From NCBI RefSeq assembly GCF_024168045.1, contig NZ_CP100126.1, forward strand, positions 1,009,501-1,073,500: a DNA stretch of 64,000 nucleotides, in the 5' to 3' direction. Position 1 is the stretch's first letter. Every line of letters starts with the position of its first letter. This document shows positions 32,582 to 41,952 of this stretch, piece after piece. The notes below the pieces were generated by a model. That model ran no database searches. It was not told where the DNA came from and worked only from the letters and a program-made list of their open reading frames with translations. Source of the DNA: Dorea longicatena. Its GTDB lineage: Bacteria > Bacillota > Clostridia > Lachnospirales > Lachnospiraceae. The translations under genes and the position numbers were made by a program.

Positions 32582-33949
32582 ATGGCAGATACGAAGAGAC
32601 GTATAAAAAATGAAGAAATAAAGAAAGAAACAACAGAACCAGAGACTGTGTCACAGTCAACTTCCATGCAGGAGCGTATGGAGTCTGTTAGCCGAAAGAT
32701 CTTGATCACGGCAAGAAATGAGCTTTATATGAAGATGCGTTTCCTGGACGTTGCATTGTCGTGCATGCCATTTATACCGGATACTGGTGCGGACGGCATG
32801 GGAACGGATGGACTGTACCTTTATTATGATCCGCAGTATCTGGGGGGATTGTTCCGGGAAGACCGCGTTATGGTGAACCGGATCTATCTGCATCTGGTAC
32901 TGCATGGTATCTTCCGGCATATGCTCCGGAGAAAGGGAAGAGAAGAGCGGATTTATCATCTGGCCTGCGACATTGTGGCAGAATCCATCATCGACGGGCT
33001 TCAGTACCGCTGTGTGATGAAGGCCAGGTCTCTTCCGAGAAGAGAGATGTACCGGATGCTGAAGAAGGAAATGAAAACACTGACGGCAGAACGGGTATAT
33101 GAAGTGCTGAAGAAAGAAGAATTCTCGGAAACGAAGCTTGGACAGTTAGAGTCAGACTTCCGTGTGGACGATCACAGCTACTGGCCGAAAGATGAGGATA
33201 AGAAGAAGCAGAGCCAGATCGAGAATCAGTGGCAGGACATCAGCGAACGTATGGAGACGGAGATGGAGACATTTTCCAACGAAGCATCGGAAAGTTCGGG
33301 CAGTCTGATCGATCAGGTGAAGGTTGAGAACCGGGAACGGATGGATTACCGGGAATTCTTACGGAAGTTTTCGGTTTTAAAAGAAGAGATGACGGTAGAT
33401 CCGGATTCTTTTGACTATAATTTCTACAGCTATGGTTTGTCGTTGTATGGGAATATGCCATTGATCGAGCCGCAGGAGTGGAAGGAAGTCCAGAAGGTTG
33501 AAGAATTTGTGATTGTGATCGATACATCAATGTCGTGCTCCGGGGAACTGGTGAAAAAGTTCCTGGAAGAGACATATGGTGTGCTGAGTGAGAATGACAG
33601 CTTTTTCCGAAAGGTGAATATTCATATCATACAGTGTGATGACCAGATCCAGACGGATCAGAAGATCACCTGTGAGGAAGAACTGAAATCTTATATGGAG
33701 AAGTTAGAATTAAAGGGCGAAGGCGGAACGGATTTCCGCCCGGCATTTGCCTATGTGGATGAAATGATCCGGCAGCATGCATTTGAACATCTGCGGGGGA
33801 TGATCTATTTTACGGACGGACGTGGAATCTATCCGGCGAAGCGCCCGGTCTATGAGACGGCATTTGTGTTCATGGAGGAAGAATATGAAGATGTGGATGT
33901 CCCGCCGTGGGCGATCAAGATCATTCTGGAAGAAGGGCAGGACTTTTAA
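32582..33949 (+). CDS. VWA-like protein with N-terminal metallopeptidase-like domain
   Basis: A 455-aa protein. The N-terminal half has HLVLHGIFRH (His 104 and 108) followed by HLACDIVAE, the pattern of the DUF2201 putative metallopeptidase domain found with VWA. The C-terminal third is a VWA domain with the MIDAS motif DTSMSCS (Asp 314), a conserved GEGGTDFRP and the later FTDGRG Asp. VWA proteins act with MoxR ATPases to remodel or activate partners. The next gene is such an ATPase, 34 bp on. Confidence 0.85.
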   Translation: MADTKRRIKNEEIKKETTEPETVSQSTSMQERMESVSRKILITARNELYMKMRFLDVALSCMPFIPDTGADGMGTDGLYLYYDPQYLGGLFREDRVMVNRIYLHLVLHGIFRHMLRRKGREERIYHLACDIVAESIIDGLQYRCVMKARSLPRREMYRMLKKEMKTLTAERVYEVLKKEEFSETKLGQLESDFRVDDHSYWPKDEDKKKQSQIENQWQDISERMETEMETFSNEASESSGSLIDQVKVENRERMDYREFLRKFSVLKEEMTVDPDSFDYNFYSYGLSLYGNMPLIEPQEWKEVQKVEEFVIVIDTSMSCSGELVKKFLEETYGVLSENDSFFRKVNIHIIQCDDQIQTDQKITCEEELKSYMEKLELKGEGGTDFRPAFAYVDEMIRQHAFEHLRGMIYFTDGRGIYPAKRPVYETAFVFMEEEYEDVDVPPWAIKIILEEGQDF

Positions 33950-33983
33950 GGAAATGTTGAAATACATGGAGGAAAGAAAATAA

Positions 33984-35486
33984 ATGGATATAAAGCGAGC
34001 AAAGAAAGAAATCAAAGATTCCATCGAGGCATATCTTGCCAAAGATGAGTTTGGAGATTATATGATTCCACAGATCAGACAGAGACCGATTCTTTTGATG
34101 GGGCCTCCGGGAATCGGAAAGACCCAGGTGATGGAGCAGGTGGCGAAAGAGTGTAAAGTGGCGCTTGTGGCATATACGATTACGCACCACACCAGACAGA
34201 GTGCGGTGGGACTGCCATTTATTGAAAAAAAAGTATATAGCGGAAAAGAATATTCCGTTACCGAATATACGATGAGTGAGATTATTGCCTCAATATACGA
34301 TAAGATGGAAGAGACCGGATTAAAAGAAGGAATCCTCTTCATCGATGAGATCAACTGTGTGTCAGAGACGCTGGCACCGACGATGTTGCAGTTCTTGCAG
34401 TGTAAGATGTTCGGCAATCAGAAGATCCCGGAAGGCTGGATCATCGTGGCGGCAGGCAATCCGCCGGAATATAATAAGTCGGTTCGCGATTTTGATGTGG
34501 TGACGCTCGATCGTATCAAGAAGATCGATGTGGATGTGAACTATGATGTCTGGAAAGAATACGCATATCAGGCAGATATCCATCCGGCAATCCTTGCATA
34601 TCTGGAAATCCGCAGAGATTATTTCTATCGCATGGAGACGACAGTAGACGGAAGAGTCTTTGCAACGGCCAGAGGATGGGAAGATCTCTCCCAGCTTCTG
34701 AAGACATATGAGAAGCTGGGAAAGAAAGCAGACAGAGAGGTCGTTCATCAGTACATTCAGCACTGGAAGATTGCAAAGGATTTTGCAAATTATCTGGAAC
34801 TGTACAGAAAATACAAGAAAGATTACGGACTTGAGAAGATCATTGAAGGTGTCTACACAAAGGACACCTTGGAAAGACTGCAGTATGCAGCATTTGATGA
34901 GCGTCTCAGTGTAGTTAACATGCTGATCGGAAGACTGGGAACCTGCTTTAAAGATTATTTCCTGAAAGACCGGTTTGTGACGATCTTATATGAATATCTG
35001 AAGTTATTAAGATCCAATCTGCAGATCGATCTTGTAGTCTGTGAAGCGAGGGACAAGTACGAAAAACTCCGGAAAGAAGAGCAGATGACAAAGCAGGAAG
35101 ATCATGTACGCAAACAGGTACTGGATACGCTGGAATCCTATGAACAGCTTACGAAAGAGGAACATCTGGACGGAGAAGCAGCATTTGAACGTGTAAAGGA
35201 ATTGTTTGGCAATGAAGTGGCAGGGCGGGAAGAACTGACAGAGCATACACTTGCTGCGCTGGAACACGCATTTGAGTTCATGGAAGATGCATTCGGAGAC
35301 AGTCAGGAGATGGTCTCTTTCGTGACAGAGCTTAACACGAATTATTACAGTATTCAGTTCCTGAAGGAAAATGACTGCGACAAGTATTATCAGTACAATA
35401 AGAAATTGTTATTTGACAAACAGCAGGAAGAGATCCTGTCCGAAATGGATGAGATCGAACAGGATCTGAACACTGCCGTAAAATAA
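33984..35486 (+). CDS. MoxR-type AAA+ ATPase
   Basis: A 500-aa AAA+ protein. Walker A is GPPGIGKT (about 40-47), Walker B is LFIDEIN (about 118-124), with sensor 1 in VAAGNPPEYN and the arginine-finger region FDVVTLDRIKK. The C-terminal 250 residues are long helices. MoxR ATPases work as chaperones for complex assembly together with VWA partners, and this gene follows one. The LRR, VWA and ATPase genes make one operon whose client I cannot identify. The ATG has a good GGAGG site. Confidence 0.88.
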   Translation: MDIKRAKKEIKDSIEAYLAKDEFGDYMIPQIRQRPILLMGPPGIGKTQVMEQVAKECKVALVAYTITHHTRQSAVGLPFIEKKVYSGKEYSVTEYTMSEIIASIYDKMEETGLKEGILFIDEINCVSETLAPTMLQFLQCKMFGNQKIPEGWIIVAAGNPPEYNKSVRDFDVVTLDRIKKIDVDVNYDVWKEYAYQADIHPAILAYLEIRRDYFYRMETTVDGRVFATARGWEDLSQLLKTYEKLGKKADREVVHQYIQHWKIAKDFANYLELYRKYKKDYGLEKIIEGVYTKDTLERLQYAAFDERLSVVNMLIGRLGTCFKDYFLKDRFVTILYEYLKLLRSNLQIDLVVCEARDKYEKLRKEEQMTKQEDHVRKQVLDTLESYEQLTKEEHLDGEAAFERVKELFGNEVAGREELTEHTLAALEHAFEFMEDAFGDSQEMVSFVTELNTNYYSIQFLKENDCDKYYQYNKKLLFDKQQEEILSEMDEIEQDLNTAVK

Positions 35487-35496
35487 TGGTTAAAAT

Positions 35497-35640
35497 TTAA
35501 TATGTAAGTTTATATCCGTGGCGGATCTTACGGAAAATTTTCCAGATAATGACTGCCGGAAAACTGAGTGCAATATAAAGAGACGACAGTACGCCGACAC
35601 CTCCGCCGATGATCATAAGAATTAAAATACCAATATTCAT
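35497..35640 (-). CDS. Small membrane protein (47 aa)
   Basis: On the minus strand ATG 35640 follows a strong AAGGAGGAC site at 6-7 bp. The product starts MNIGILILMIIGGGVGVLSS, has one or two hydrophobic stretches (about 3-32) and ends in a basic tail RKIRHGYKLTY. It is convergent with the MoxR-type operon, ending 10 bp from it. Small hydrophobic proteins of this kind may act as membrane regulators or stress peptides. I do not recognise it. Confidence 0.6.
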   Translation of the reverse strand: MNIGILILMIIGGGVGVLSSLYIALSFPAVIIWKIFRKIRHGYKLTY

Positions 35641-35981
35641 AAAAAAGTCCTCCTTGCTGATGTTCGCCGCCGGGAGATTTCAAAGAACCCAATGTGGCAG
35701 CTTTTGTGTAAATATGATATGGAATTTTGCTTCCGGATACATTATATGCATTTTGGCAAGGCAGTGAAAGAGAAGAAAGGGCTTCTTAACACGGTCTGAA
35801 CAGAATACGTTAATTTCTTAACGGAGTTTTAACAAAAGAAGTACATTTACTTTAAACGGCACAGGTGTTAGAATAAACAATGTATATGGATACTGGGAGG
35901 ATTGCGGATATAACGCATATAAGAGCAGCATATACGATGAATGAACGTAAAAAATATAAGATGACATAAAGGAGAATATAT
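35641..35981. other. 341-bp intergenic stretch before prmA
   Basis: No gene is supported. It contains the upstream region of the minus-strand small membrane gene and the promoter of prmA (see 35846-35874). A short palindrome CGTTAA-N4-TTAACG lies near 35808. No riboswitch or small RNA that I recognise. Confidence 0.5.
35846..35874 (+). promoter_or_regulatory. Promoter upstream of prmA
   Basis: TTTACT (35846-35851), a 17-bp spacer and TAGAAT (35869-35874). It leaves a leader of about 100 nt before prmA. The match is good but not perfect. Confidence 0.5.
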
Positions 35982-36935
35982 ATGAAATGGAATCAGTTTC
36001 GCCTGAAGACGACGACAGAGGCAGAAGATATTGTCAGCAGCATGCTTGCTGATCTTGGAATCGAGGGAGTGCAGATCGAGGACAAGATACCGCTCACCCA
36101 GTCTGACAAAGAGCAGATGTTCGTAGACATCCTGCCGGATATACCGGAAGATGATGGATGTGCATATCTGACATTCTATCTGGACGAAGATGTAGACAAA
36201 CAGGAACTGTTACTGAAAGTCAGACAGGAATTGGAAGAGATGAGAAGCTACCTGAATGTAGGAGAATGTACGATTGAAGAATCACAGACAGAGGATGTAG
36301 ACTGGGTGAATAACTGGAAACAGTATTTCCATCAGTTCTATATTGATGACATTCTTGTCATTCCTTCATGGGAAAATGTCGAGGCGAAGGACAGTGACAA
36401 GATGGTGATCCATATCGATCCGGGTACAGCATTCGGAACCGGTATGCATGAGACAACACAGCTCTGCATCCGTCAGCTTAAGAAATATGTGACAGAGGAT
36501 ACAGAAATCTTAGATGTAGGATGTGGAAGCGGAATCCTTGGAATGCTGGCATTGAAGTTCGGCGCAAAGCATTCCGTAGGAACGGATCTGGATCCGTGTG
36601 CGATCGATGCAACATATGAGAATATGGACAATAACGGAATCAGCAGAGATCAGTATGAAGTCATGATCGGTAACATCATTGATGATAAAGCAGTACAGGA
36701 CAAGGTGGGATATGAAAAATATGATATTGTAGCAGCAAATATCCTGGCAGATGTACTGGTGCCGCTGACACCTGTGATCATTCATCAGATGAAAAAGGGC
36801 GGTATCTATATCACGAGTGGAATCATCGAAGACAAAGAAGATGTGGTAGTAGAAGCTGTGAAGGAGGCAGGTCTGGAAGTCCTGGAAGTCAATCACCAGG
36901 GTGAGTGGGTATCTGTAACAGCAAGAAAGAATTAG
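35982..36935 (+). CDS. prmA: Ribosomal protein L11 methyltransferase
   Basis: A 317-aa enzyme that trimethylates ribosomal protein L11. The N-terminal substrate-binding domain (about 1-110) leads to DPGTAFGTGMHETTQLCI, the PrmA hallmark, and the SAM-binding DVGCGSGILG (about 178-187). The catalytic region has DIVAANILADVLVPL. Length is normal. It is followed 10 bp later by rsmE, a common pair in Firmicutes. ATG follows AAAGGAG. Confidence 0.96.
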   Translation: MKWNQFRLKTTTEAEDIVSSMLADLGIEGVQIEDKIPLTQSDKEQMFVDILPDIPEDDGCAYLTFYLDEDVDKQELLLKVRQELEEMRSYLNVGECTIEESQTEDVDWVNNWKQYFHQFYIDDILVIPSWENVEAKDSDKMVIHIDPGTAFGTGMHETTQLCIRQLKKYVTEDTEILDVGCGSGILGMLALKFGAKHSVGTDLDPCAIDATYENMDNNGISRDQYEVMIGNIIDDKAVQDKVGYEKYDIVAANILADVLVPLTPVIIHQMKKGGIYITSGIIEDKEDVVVEAVKEAGLEVLEVNHQGEWVSVTARKN

Positions 36936-36945
36936 AGGATCTGAT

Positions 36946-37683
36946 ATGCAGCATTTTTTTGTATCACCGGAACAGGTGAGGGAAGAAAAAATCTATGTAG
37001 AAGGCAGTGACGTCAATCATATGAAGAATGTGCTCCGTATGAAGACCGGCGAGGAACTGACCATTGGGGACGGTGACGGGTGGCTCTATGTGTGTGTGGT
37101 GGAATCTTACGAAGAAGACATGGCGGTACTTAAGATTCTGGAGAAAAAGAAGGATGAGAGCGAACTTCCGTCAAAAATCTATCTGTTTCAGGGACTCCCA
37201 AAACAGGACAAGATGGAACTGATCGTGCAGAAAGCGGTGGAACTGGGTGTATACCAGGTGATTCCGGTGGCAACGAAGCGTGCAGTAGTAAAGTTGGATG
37301 CAAAGAAAGCAAAAAAGAAGGTCGAACGCTGGCAGCAGATCGCAGTCAGTGCGGCAAAGCAGGCAGGAAGAGGCATTATCCCGGCAGTAGGAGAAGTGTG
37401 TACCTATGCACAGGCCCTGAAGTGTGCAGAGGAACTGGATGTTGTCCTGATCCCGTATGAACTGGCAGAAGGCATGGAAGAGACGAAGCAGATCATTGCA
37501 GAGATCCGGCCGGGGCAGTCGGTTGGCATCTTTATCGGACCGGAAGGCGGCTTTGAGAAAGAAGAAGTAGAACAGGCTGTGAAAGCCGGGGCAGAGCCGC
37601 TGACACTTGGAAAGAGAATCCTCCGTACAGAGACGGCCGGACTTACAATGCTTTCGGTTCTGATGTTCCATCTGGAAGGGTAG
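36946..37683 (+). CDS. rsmE: 16S rRNA m3U1498 methyltransferase
   Basis: A 245-aa SPOUT-fold enzyme that methylates U1498 of 16S rRNA. The N-terminal PUA-like domain begins HFFVSPEQVREEKIYVEGSD. The knot motifs are IFIGPEGGFEKEEV and LGKRILRTETAGLTMLSV, diagnostic for RsmE. It is in an operon with prmA, both acting on the ribosome. Complete and normal in length. Confidence 0.96.
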   Translation: MQHFFVSPEQVREEKIYVEGSDVNHMKNVLRMKTGEELTIGDGDGWLYVCVVESYEEDMAVLKILEKKKDESELPSKIYLFQGLPKQDKMELIVQKAVELGVYQVIPVATKRAVVKLDAKKAKKKVERWQQIAVSAAKQAGRGIIPAVGEVCTYAQALKCAEELDVVLIPYELAEGMEETKQIIAEIRPGQSVGIFIGPEGGFEKEEVEQAVKAGAEPLTLGKRILRTETAGLTMLSVLMFHLEG

Positions 37684-37728
37684 AGACATAATCTAATACT
37701 AAGAATGAAGAGTACAGGAAGTGAAGAA

Positions 37729-38889
37729 ATGAAGGAAGTATATCTGGATAATTCGGCGACCACTATGGCATATCGAAGCGTCGGGGAACTGGTGCAGAAG
37801 GTTATGTGTGAAGACTATGGCAATCCGTCTTCCATGCATAACAAGGGTGTGGAAGCAGAAAAATATATAAAAGAAGCAAAAGAGACATTTGCAAGACTAT
37901 GGAAAGTACAGGAAAAGGAAGTGTATTTTACTTCCGGCGGTACCGAAAGTGACAATATGGCGCTGATCGGTGCAGCAAGGGCGAACAAGCGTGCAGGCAA
38001 CCACCTGATCACGTCATCTATTGAACATCCGGCGATCATTAATACCATGCGTTTCCTGGAAGAGGAAGAAGGATTCCGTGTAACCTATCTTCCGGTAGAT
38101 CAATATGGAAGGATCCGTCTGGATGCATTGCAGGAAGCACTGTGTGAAGATACGATTCTGGTATCGATCATGTATGTGAATAATGAGGTGGGTTCTGTCC
38201 AGCCGATCCAGGAAGCGGCAAGTATCGTAAAGGCATATAATAAAGATATTTTATTCCATGTCGATGCGGTACAGGGATTTGGAAAATATAAGATTTACCC
38301 GAAGAAACTTAAGGTAGATATGTGTTCCGTCAGTGGTCATAAGATCCACGGACCGAAGGGTGTGGGTGCTTTATACATCGGTGAAAATGTAAAGATCCGT
38401 CCGATCGTTTATGGAGGCGGCCAGCAGCATGATATGCGTTCCGGAACAGAAAATGTACCGGGAATCGCAGGACTTTCCCTGGCGGCAAAGACGATTTACG
38501 ACAACCTGGATAAGAAGGTAGAGAAGATGAGGATGCTAAAGCAGCATTTCATCGAAGGCGTGGAAAAGATTGAGAATACGACGATCCACGGATTATATGA
38601 TGAGACATCGGCACCGCATATTATCAGTGTAGGAATCGCAGGTATCCGGAGTGAAGTATTGCTGCATGCGCTGGAAGATAAGGGAATCTATGTATCATCC
38701 GGTTCGGCATGTGCATCCAATCATCCACAGATCAGCGGTGTGTTAAAGGGAATCGGCGCAAGGCAGGAGTTCCTGGATGCGACCCTCAGGTTCAGTATGT
38801 CAGAATTTACTACGATGGAAGAGATTGACTATACGCTCGATGCACTATATAATATAGTACCGATGCTTAGAAGATATACCAGACATTAA
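37729..38889 (+). CDS. Cysteine desulfurase (IscS/NifS-type, ThiI partner)
   Basis: A 386-aa PLP enzyme. The ATG at 37729 has the AGGAAGTG site; an in-frame ATG at 37705 does not. It takes sulfur from cysteine as a persulfide. The PLP Lys is in SGHKIHGPKG (about residue 205) and the active Cys in SSGSACAS (about residue 328). Many Firmicutes place this NifS-type enzyme next to thiI to feed tRNA 4-thiouridine synthesis, and thiI is the next gene here, 45 bp downstream. Iron-sulfur supply is an alternative role. Confidence 0.92.
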   Translation: MKEVYLDNSATTMAYRSVGELVQKVMCEDYGNPSSMHNKGVEAEKYIKEAKETFARLWKVQEKEVYFTSGGTESDNMALIGAARANKRAGNHLITSSIEHPAIINTMRFLEEEEGFRVTYLPVDQYGRIRLDALQEALCEDTILVSIMYVNNEVGSVQPIQEAASIVKAYNKDILFHVDAVQGFGKYKIYPKKLKVDMCSVSGHKIHGPKGVGALYIGENVKIRPIVYGGGQQHDMRSGTENVPGIAGLSLAAKTIYDNLDKKVEKMRMLKQHFIEGVEKIENTTIHGLYDETSAPHIISVGIAGIRSEVLLHALEDKGIYVSSGSACASNHPQISGVLKGIGARQEFLDATLRFSMSEFTTMEEIDYTLDALYNIVPMLRRYTRH

Positions 38890-38934
38890 GTAGATCACGA
38901 TAAAAGAGAAAGAAATCAGGAAAGGAATCAGAAG

Positions 38935-40122
38935 ATGAGATTTCATACATTTTTATTAAAATATGGAGAGATTGGAATTAAGGGAAAGAACCGTCATCTG
39001 TTCGAGGATGCACTGGTACGTCAGGTGCGCTATGCATTAAAGGATGTGGACGGACAGTTTGATGTGCATAAGTCACAGGCGAGAATCTATGTGGACTGTG
39101 AAGGAGATTACGATTATGATGAGACGGTAGAACATCTGAAAAAGGTATTTGGTCTGGTCGGAATCTGTCCGGTTGTCCGTATGGAGGATAAAGGATTTGA
39201 GGAACTGAAGAAAGACGTTGTGGCATATATGGATGAGATGTATCCGGATAAGAACTTCACATTCAAAGTAGAATCCAGACGTGCAAAGAAGTCGTACCCA
39301 TTGAATTCTATGGAGATCAGCCGTGACCTTGGAGAGGCTATTTTGTATGCATTTCCGGAGAGCGGAATCAAAGTTGATGTGCATCATCCGGATGTCATGG
39401 TCAATGTAGAAGTAAGAAATGAGATTTACGTGTATTCACAGATCATCCCGGGAGCAGGCGGAATGCCGGTTGGAACGAATGGTTCGGCGATGCTGCTGTT
39501 ATCCGGTGGTATTGACAGCCCGGTTGCGGGATATATGGTATCAAAACGTGGTGTGAGTCTTGAAGCAACTTATTTCCACGCACCGCCGTATACAAGTGAG
39601 CGTGCAAAACAGAAAGTTGTGGATCTTGCGAAGAAGGTAGCAAAATATTCCGGACCGATCAAGCTTCACGTAGTTAACTTTACTGACATCCAGCTTTATA
39701 TCTATGACCAGTGCCCGCACGATGAACTGACGATCATTATGAGAAGATATATGATGCGTATTGCAGAGCATTTTGCAAAAGAAGATGGATGCTTAGGTAT
39801 GATCACAGGTGAGAGTATCGGACAGGTGGCAAGTCAGACCATGCAGAGCCTTGCGGCAACCAATGATGTATGTACGATGCCGGTTTACCGTCCGCTGATC
39901 GGATTTGACAAGCAGGAGATCGTGGATGTATCAGAGAAGATCGATACTTACGAGACATCCATCCAGCCATTCGAAGACTGCTGTACGATCTTCGTGGCAA
40001 AACATCCGGTAACAAAGCCGAATATTGATGTGATCCGGCGTTCGGAAGAGAATCTGAATGAGAAGATTGATGAGCTGATGAAGCAGGCGATCGAGACTGT
40101 TGAGGTCATTGAAGTAAAATAA
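38935..40122 (+). CDS. thiI: tRNA 4-thiouridine synthase ThiI (no rhodanese domain)
   Basis: A 395-aa enzyme that adenylates U8 of tRNA and adds sulfur. It has the NFLD region, a THUMP domain (about 60-165) and a PP-loop ATPase domain with LLSGGIDSPVAGY (about residues 188-200). The C-terminal rhodanese domain of the E. coli enzyme is absent, as in Bacillus, where sulfur is passed directly from the NifZ-type desulfurase next door. It is followed by a terminator. Confidence 0.95.
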   Translation: MRFHTFLLKYGEIGIKGKNRHLFEDALVRQVRYALKDVDGQFDVHKSQARIYVDCEGDYDYDETVEHLKKVFGLVGICPVVRMEDKGFEELKKDVVAYMDEMYPDKNFTFKVESRRAKKSYPLNSMEISRDLGEAILYAFPESGIKVDVHHPDVMVNVEVRNEIYVYSQIIPGAGGMPVGTNGSAMLLLSGGIDSPVAGYMVSKRGVSLEATYFHAPPYTSERAKQKVVDLAKKVAKYSGPIKLHVVNFTDIQLYIYDQCPHDELTIIMRRYMMRIAEHFAKEDGCLGMITGESIGQVASQTMQSLAATNDVCTMPVYRPLIGFDKQEIVDVSEKIDTYETSIQPFEDCCTIFVAKHPVTKPNIDVIRRSEENLNEKIDELMKQAIETVEVIEVK

Positions 40123-40125
40123 AAA

Positions 40126-40160
40126 AAGAGGGCTGAACCCTTAAACAGGTCAGCCCTTTC
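40126..40160. terminator. Bidirectional terminator between thiI and the HPr-like gene
   Basis: The stem AGGGCTGA (40129-40136) pairs with TCAGCCCT (40150-40157), loop 13 nt, with an A-run before and a T-rich run after. It can end thiI transcription rightward and the HPr-like gene leftward. Confidence 0.8.
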
Positions 40161-40190
40161 TCTAAGTAGATCATTTACTTTTATTACTGA

Positions 40191-40424
40191 TTAGTCACAA
40201 AGATATGGTTTTAACATTTCCATAATCTCTTCTACGTTGTCATCAGCGTGGATGTTCAGATCGATCGGTTTAGAAAGATCTAAGCTGAAGATTCCCATGA
40301 TTGATTTTGCATCAATGACATATCTTCCGGATACAAGATCAAAATCATAATCAAATTTTGTGATGTCATTTACAAATGATTTTACTTTGTCAATTGAATT
40401 TAAAGAAATTTTTACTGTTTTCAT
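40191..40424 (-). CDS. HPr-like protein lacking the active-site histidine
   Basis: A 77-aa HPr-fold protein. The segment AKSIMGIFSLDLSK matches the Ser46 region of HPr (xKSIMGxxSL), the site phosphorylated by HPr kinase. The usual GLHARP with His15 is missing; this region reads LNSIDKVKSFVNDI. It therefore cannot carry phosphate in the PTS but might act as a regulatory partner, as Crh does in Bacillus. ATG at 40424 follows GGAGGG. It stands alone, flanked by a terminator and the divergent mtaB. Confidence 0.8.
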   Translation of the reverse strand: MKTVKISLNSIDKVKSFVNDITKFDYDFDLVSGRYVIDAKSIMGIFSLDLSKPIDLNIHADDNVEEIMEMLKPYLCD

Positions 40425-40566
40425 TGGAATACCCTCCTTGATTCATTTCTTGTTCTATAGATATATTAAGAGTCAGACGAGGAAAAGTCAAGAAACAAAT
40501 TGCCAAAGAATTCAGAAGATTTTCGTTAGAAGTTACAACAATGTGTAAAAAGAAAGGAACAGATAC

Positions 40567-41895
40567 ATGAAGAAAGTAGCATTGCATAATCTCGGGTGCA
40601 AAGTGAATGCGTATGAGACGGAAGCCATGCAGGAACTGCTGGAAAAGCACGGATATGAGATCGTGCCGTTTCAGGAAGGTGCAGATGTGTATATCATCAA
40701 TACCTGTACAGTGACAAATATGGCAGACCGGAAATCCAGACAGATGCTGCACAGGGCAAGAAAGATGAATCCGGATTCGATTGTCGTTGCCTGTGGCTGT
40801 TACGTGCAGGCCAGAAAAGATGACATCCCGGATGGAATCGATATTGTCATCGGAAATAACAAGAAGCAGAATATTGTCGAGATCCTGGAAAATTATGAGA
40901 AAGAGAAAAATCCGGATGCCCAGGCCGGAACACCGGCAAAACAGGAAAAAGCGGCAGAGACCTATCAGGAGATTCTGGATATCAATCATGAAAAAGCGTA
41001 TGAAGATCTGCATTTAAGCACGGCAGCAGAGCATACGAGAGCGTATATCAAGGTACAGGATGGATGTAACCAGTTCTGTTCTTACTGTATTATTCCATTT
41101 GCAAGAGGAAGAGTAAGAAGCAGAAGCCGTGACAGCGTACTTGAAGAAGTAAAGACATTGGCGGCCAACGGATACAAAGAAGTGGTACTGACGGGAATCC
41201 ATCTGAGTTCCTATGGAATCGACTGCGATGACAATCTGTTATCCCTGATCCTTGCGATCCACGAAGTAGATGGAATTGAAAGAATCCGCCTCGGATCACT
41301 GGAACCAAGAATCATCACGGAGGAATTTGTACAGACGATCGCACAGCTTCCGAAGATGTGTCCGCATTTCCATCTGTCACTGCAGAGCGGATGTAATGCA
41401 ACACTGAAGCGTATGAACCGCAGATACACTGCAGAAGAGTATTACGAAAAATGCCGGCTGCTCCGTAAGTATTTCCGTAACCCGGCACTTACAACAGATG
41501 TGATCGTCGGATTCCCGGGAGAAACGGAAGAAGAATTTGCCGAGTCAAAAGCATTTGTAGATAAAGTGGATTTCTACGAGACACACATTTTCAAATATTC
41601 CAGAAGAGAAGGAACGAAGGCCGCAGCAATGAAAGACCAGGTCCCGGATCAGATCAAGGCTGTAAGAAGTGCGGAACTTATAGAACTGAGCCATAGAAAA
41701 CAGGCCGCATACGAAGAAAGACTGATCGGAACCACGCAGGAAGTTCTGATCGAAGAGAAAATTATACGCAACGGAGAAGAATTACAGATTGGCCACACAA
41801 AGGAATATGTGAAAATTGGTGTAAAAAATCCGAATAATCTTATTAATCAGCTTGTAAATGTAGAAATTGAAAACCAATTACAAATATTGCATTGA
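40567..41895 (+). CDS. mtaB: tRNA t6A37 methylthiotransferase
   Basis: A 442-aa radical-SAM enzyme that converts t6A37 to ms2t6A37 in tRNAs. It has the N-terminal UPF0004 domain with HNLGCKVN and INTCTVTN and a CGCY Cys for the auxiliary cluster. The radical-SAM CNQFCSYC motif lies near residue 168 onward. A C-terminal TRAM domain ends the protein. The e-type signature LGCKVNAYE separates MtaB from MiaB. Complete, with AAAGGAAC upstream. Confidence 0.95.
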   Translation: MKKVALHNLGCKVNAYETEAMQELLEKHGYEIVPFQEGADVYIINTCTVTNMADRKSRQMLHRARKMNPDSIVVACGCYVQARKDDIPDGIDIVIGNNKKQNIVEILENYEKEKNPDAQAGTPAKQEKAAETYQEILDINHEKAYEDLHLSTAAEHTRAYIKVQDGCNQFCSYCIIPFARGRVRSRSRDSVLEEVKTLAANGYKEVVLTGIHLSSYGIDCDDNLLSLILAIHEVDGIERIRLGSLEPRIITEEFVQTIAQLPKMCPHFHLSLQSGCNATLKRMNRRYTAEEYYEKCRLLRKYFRNPALTTDVIVGFPGETEEEFAESKAFVDKVDFYETHIFKYSRREGTKAAAMKDQVPDQIKAVRSAELIELSHRKQAAYEERLIGTTQEVLIEEKIIRNGEELQIGHTKEYVKIGVKNPNNLINQLVNVEIENQLQILH

Positions 41896-41952
41896 AATTT
41901 AAGATTTAATCATGTAGAATAAAATTGAAATATTTTTGGAGGACGTGATTAC

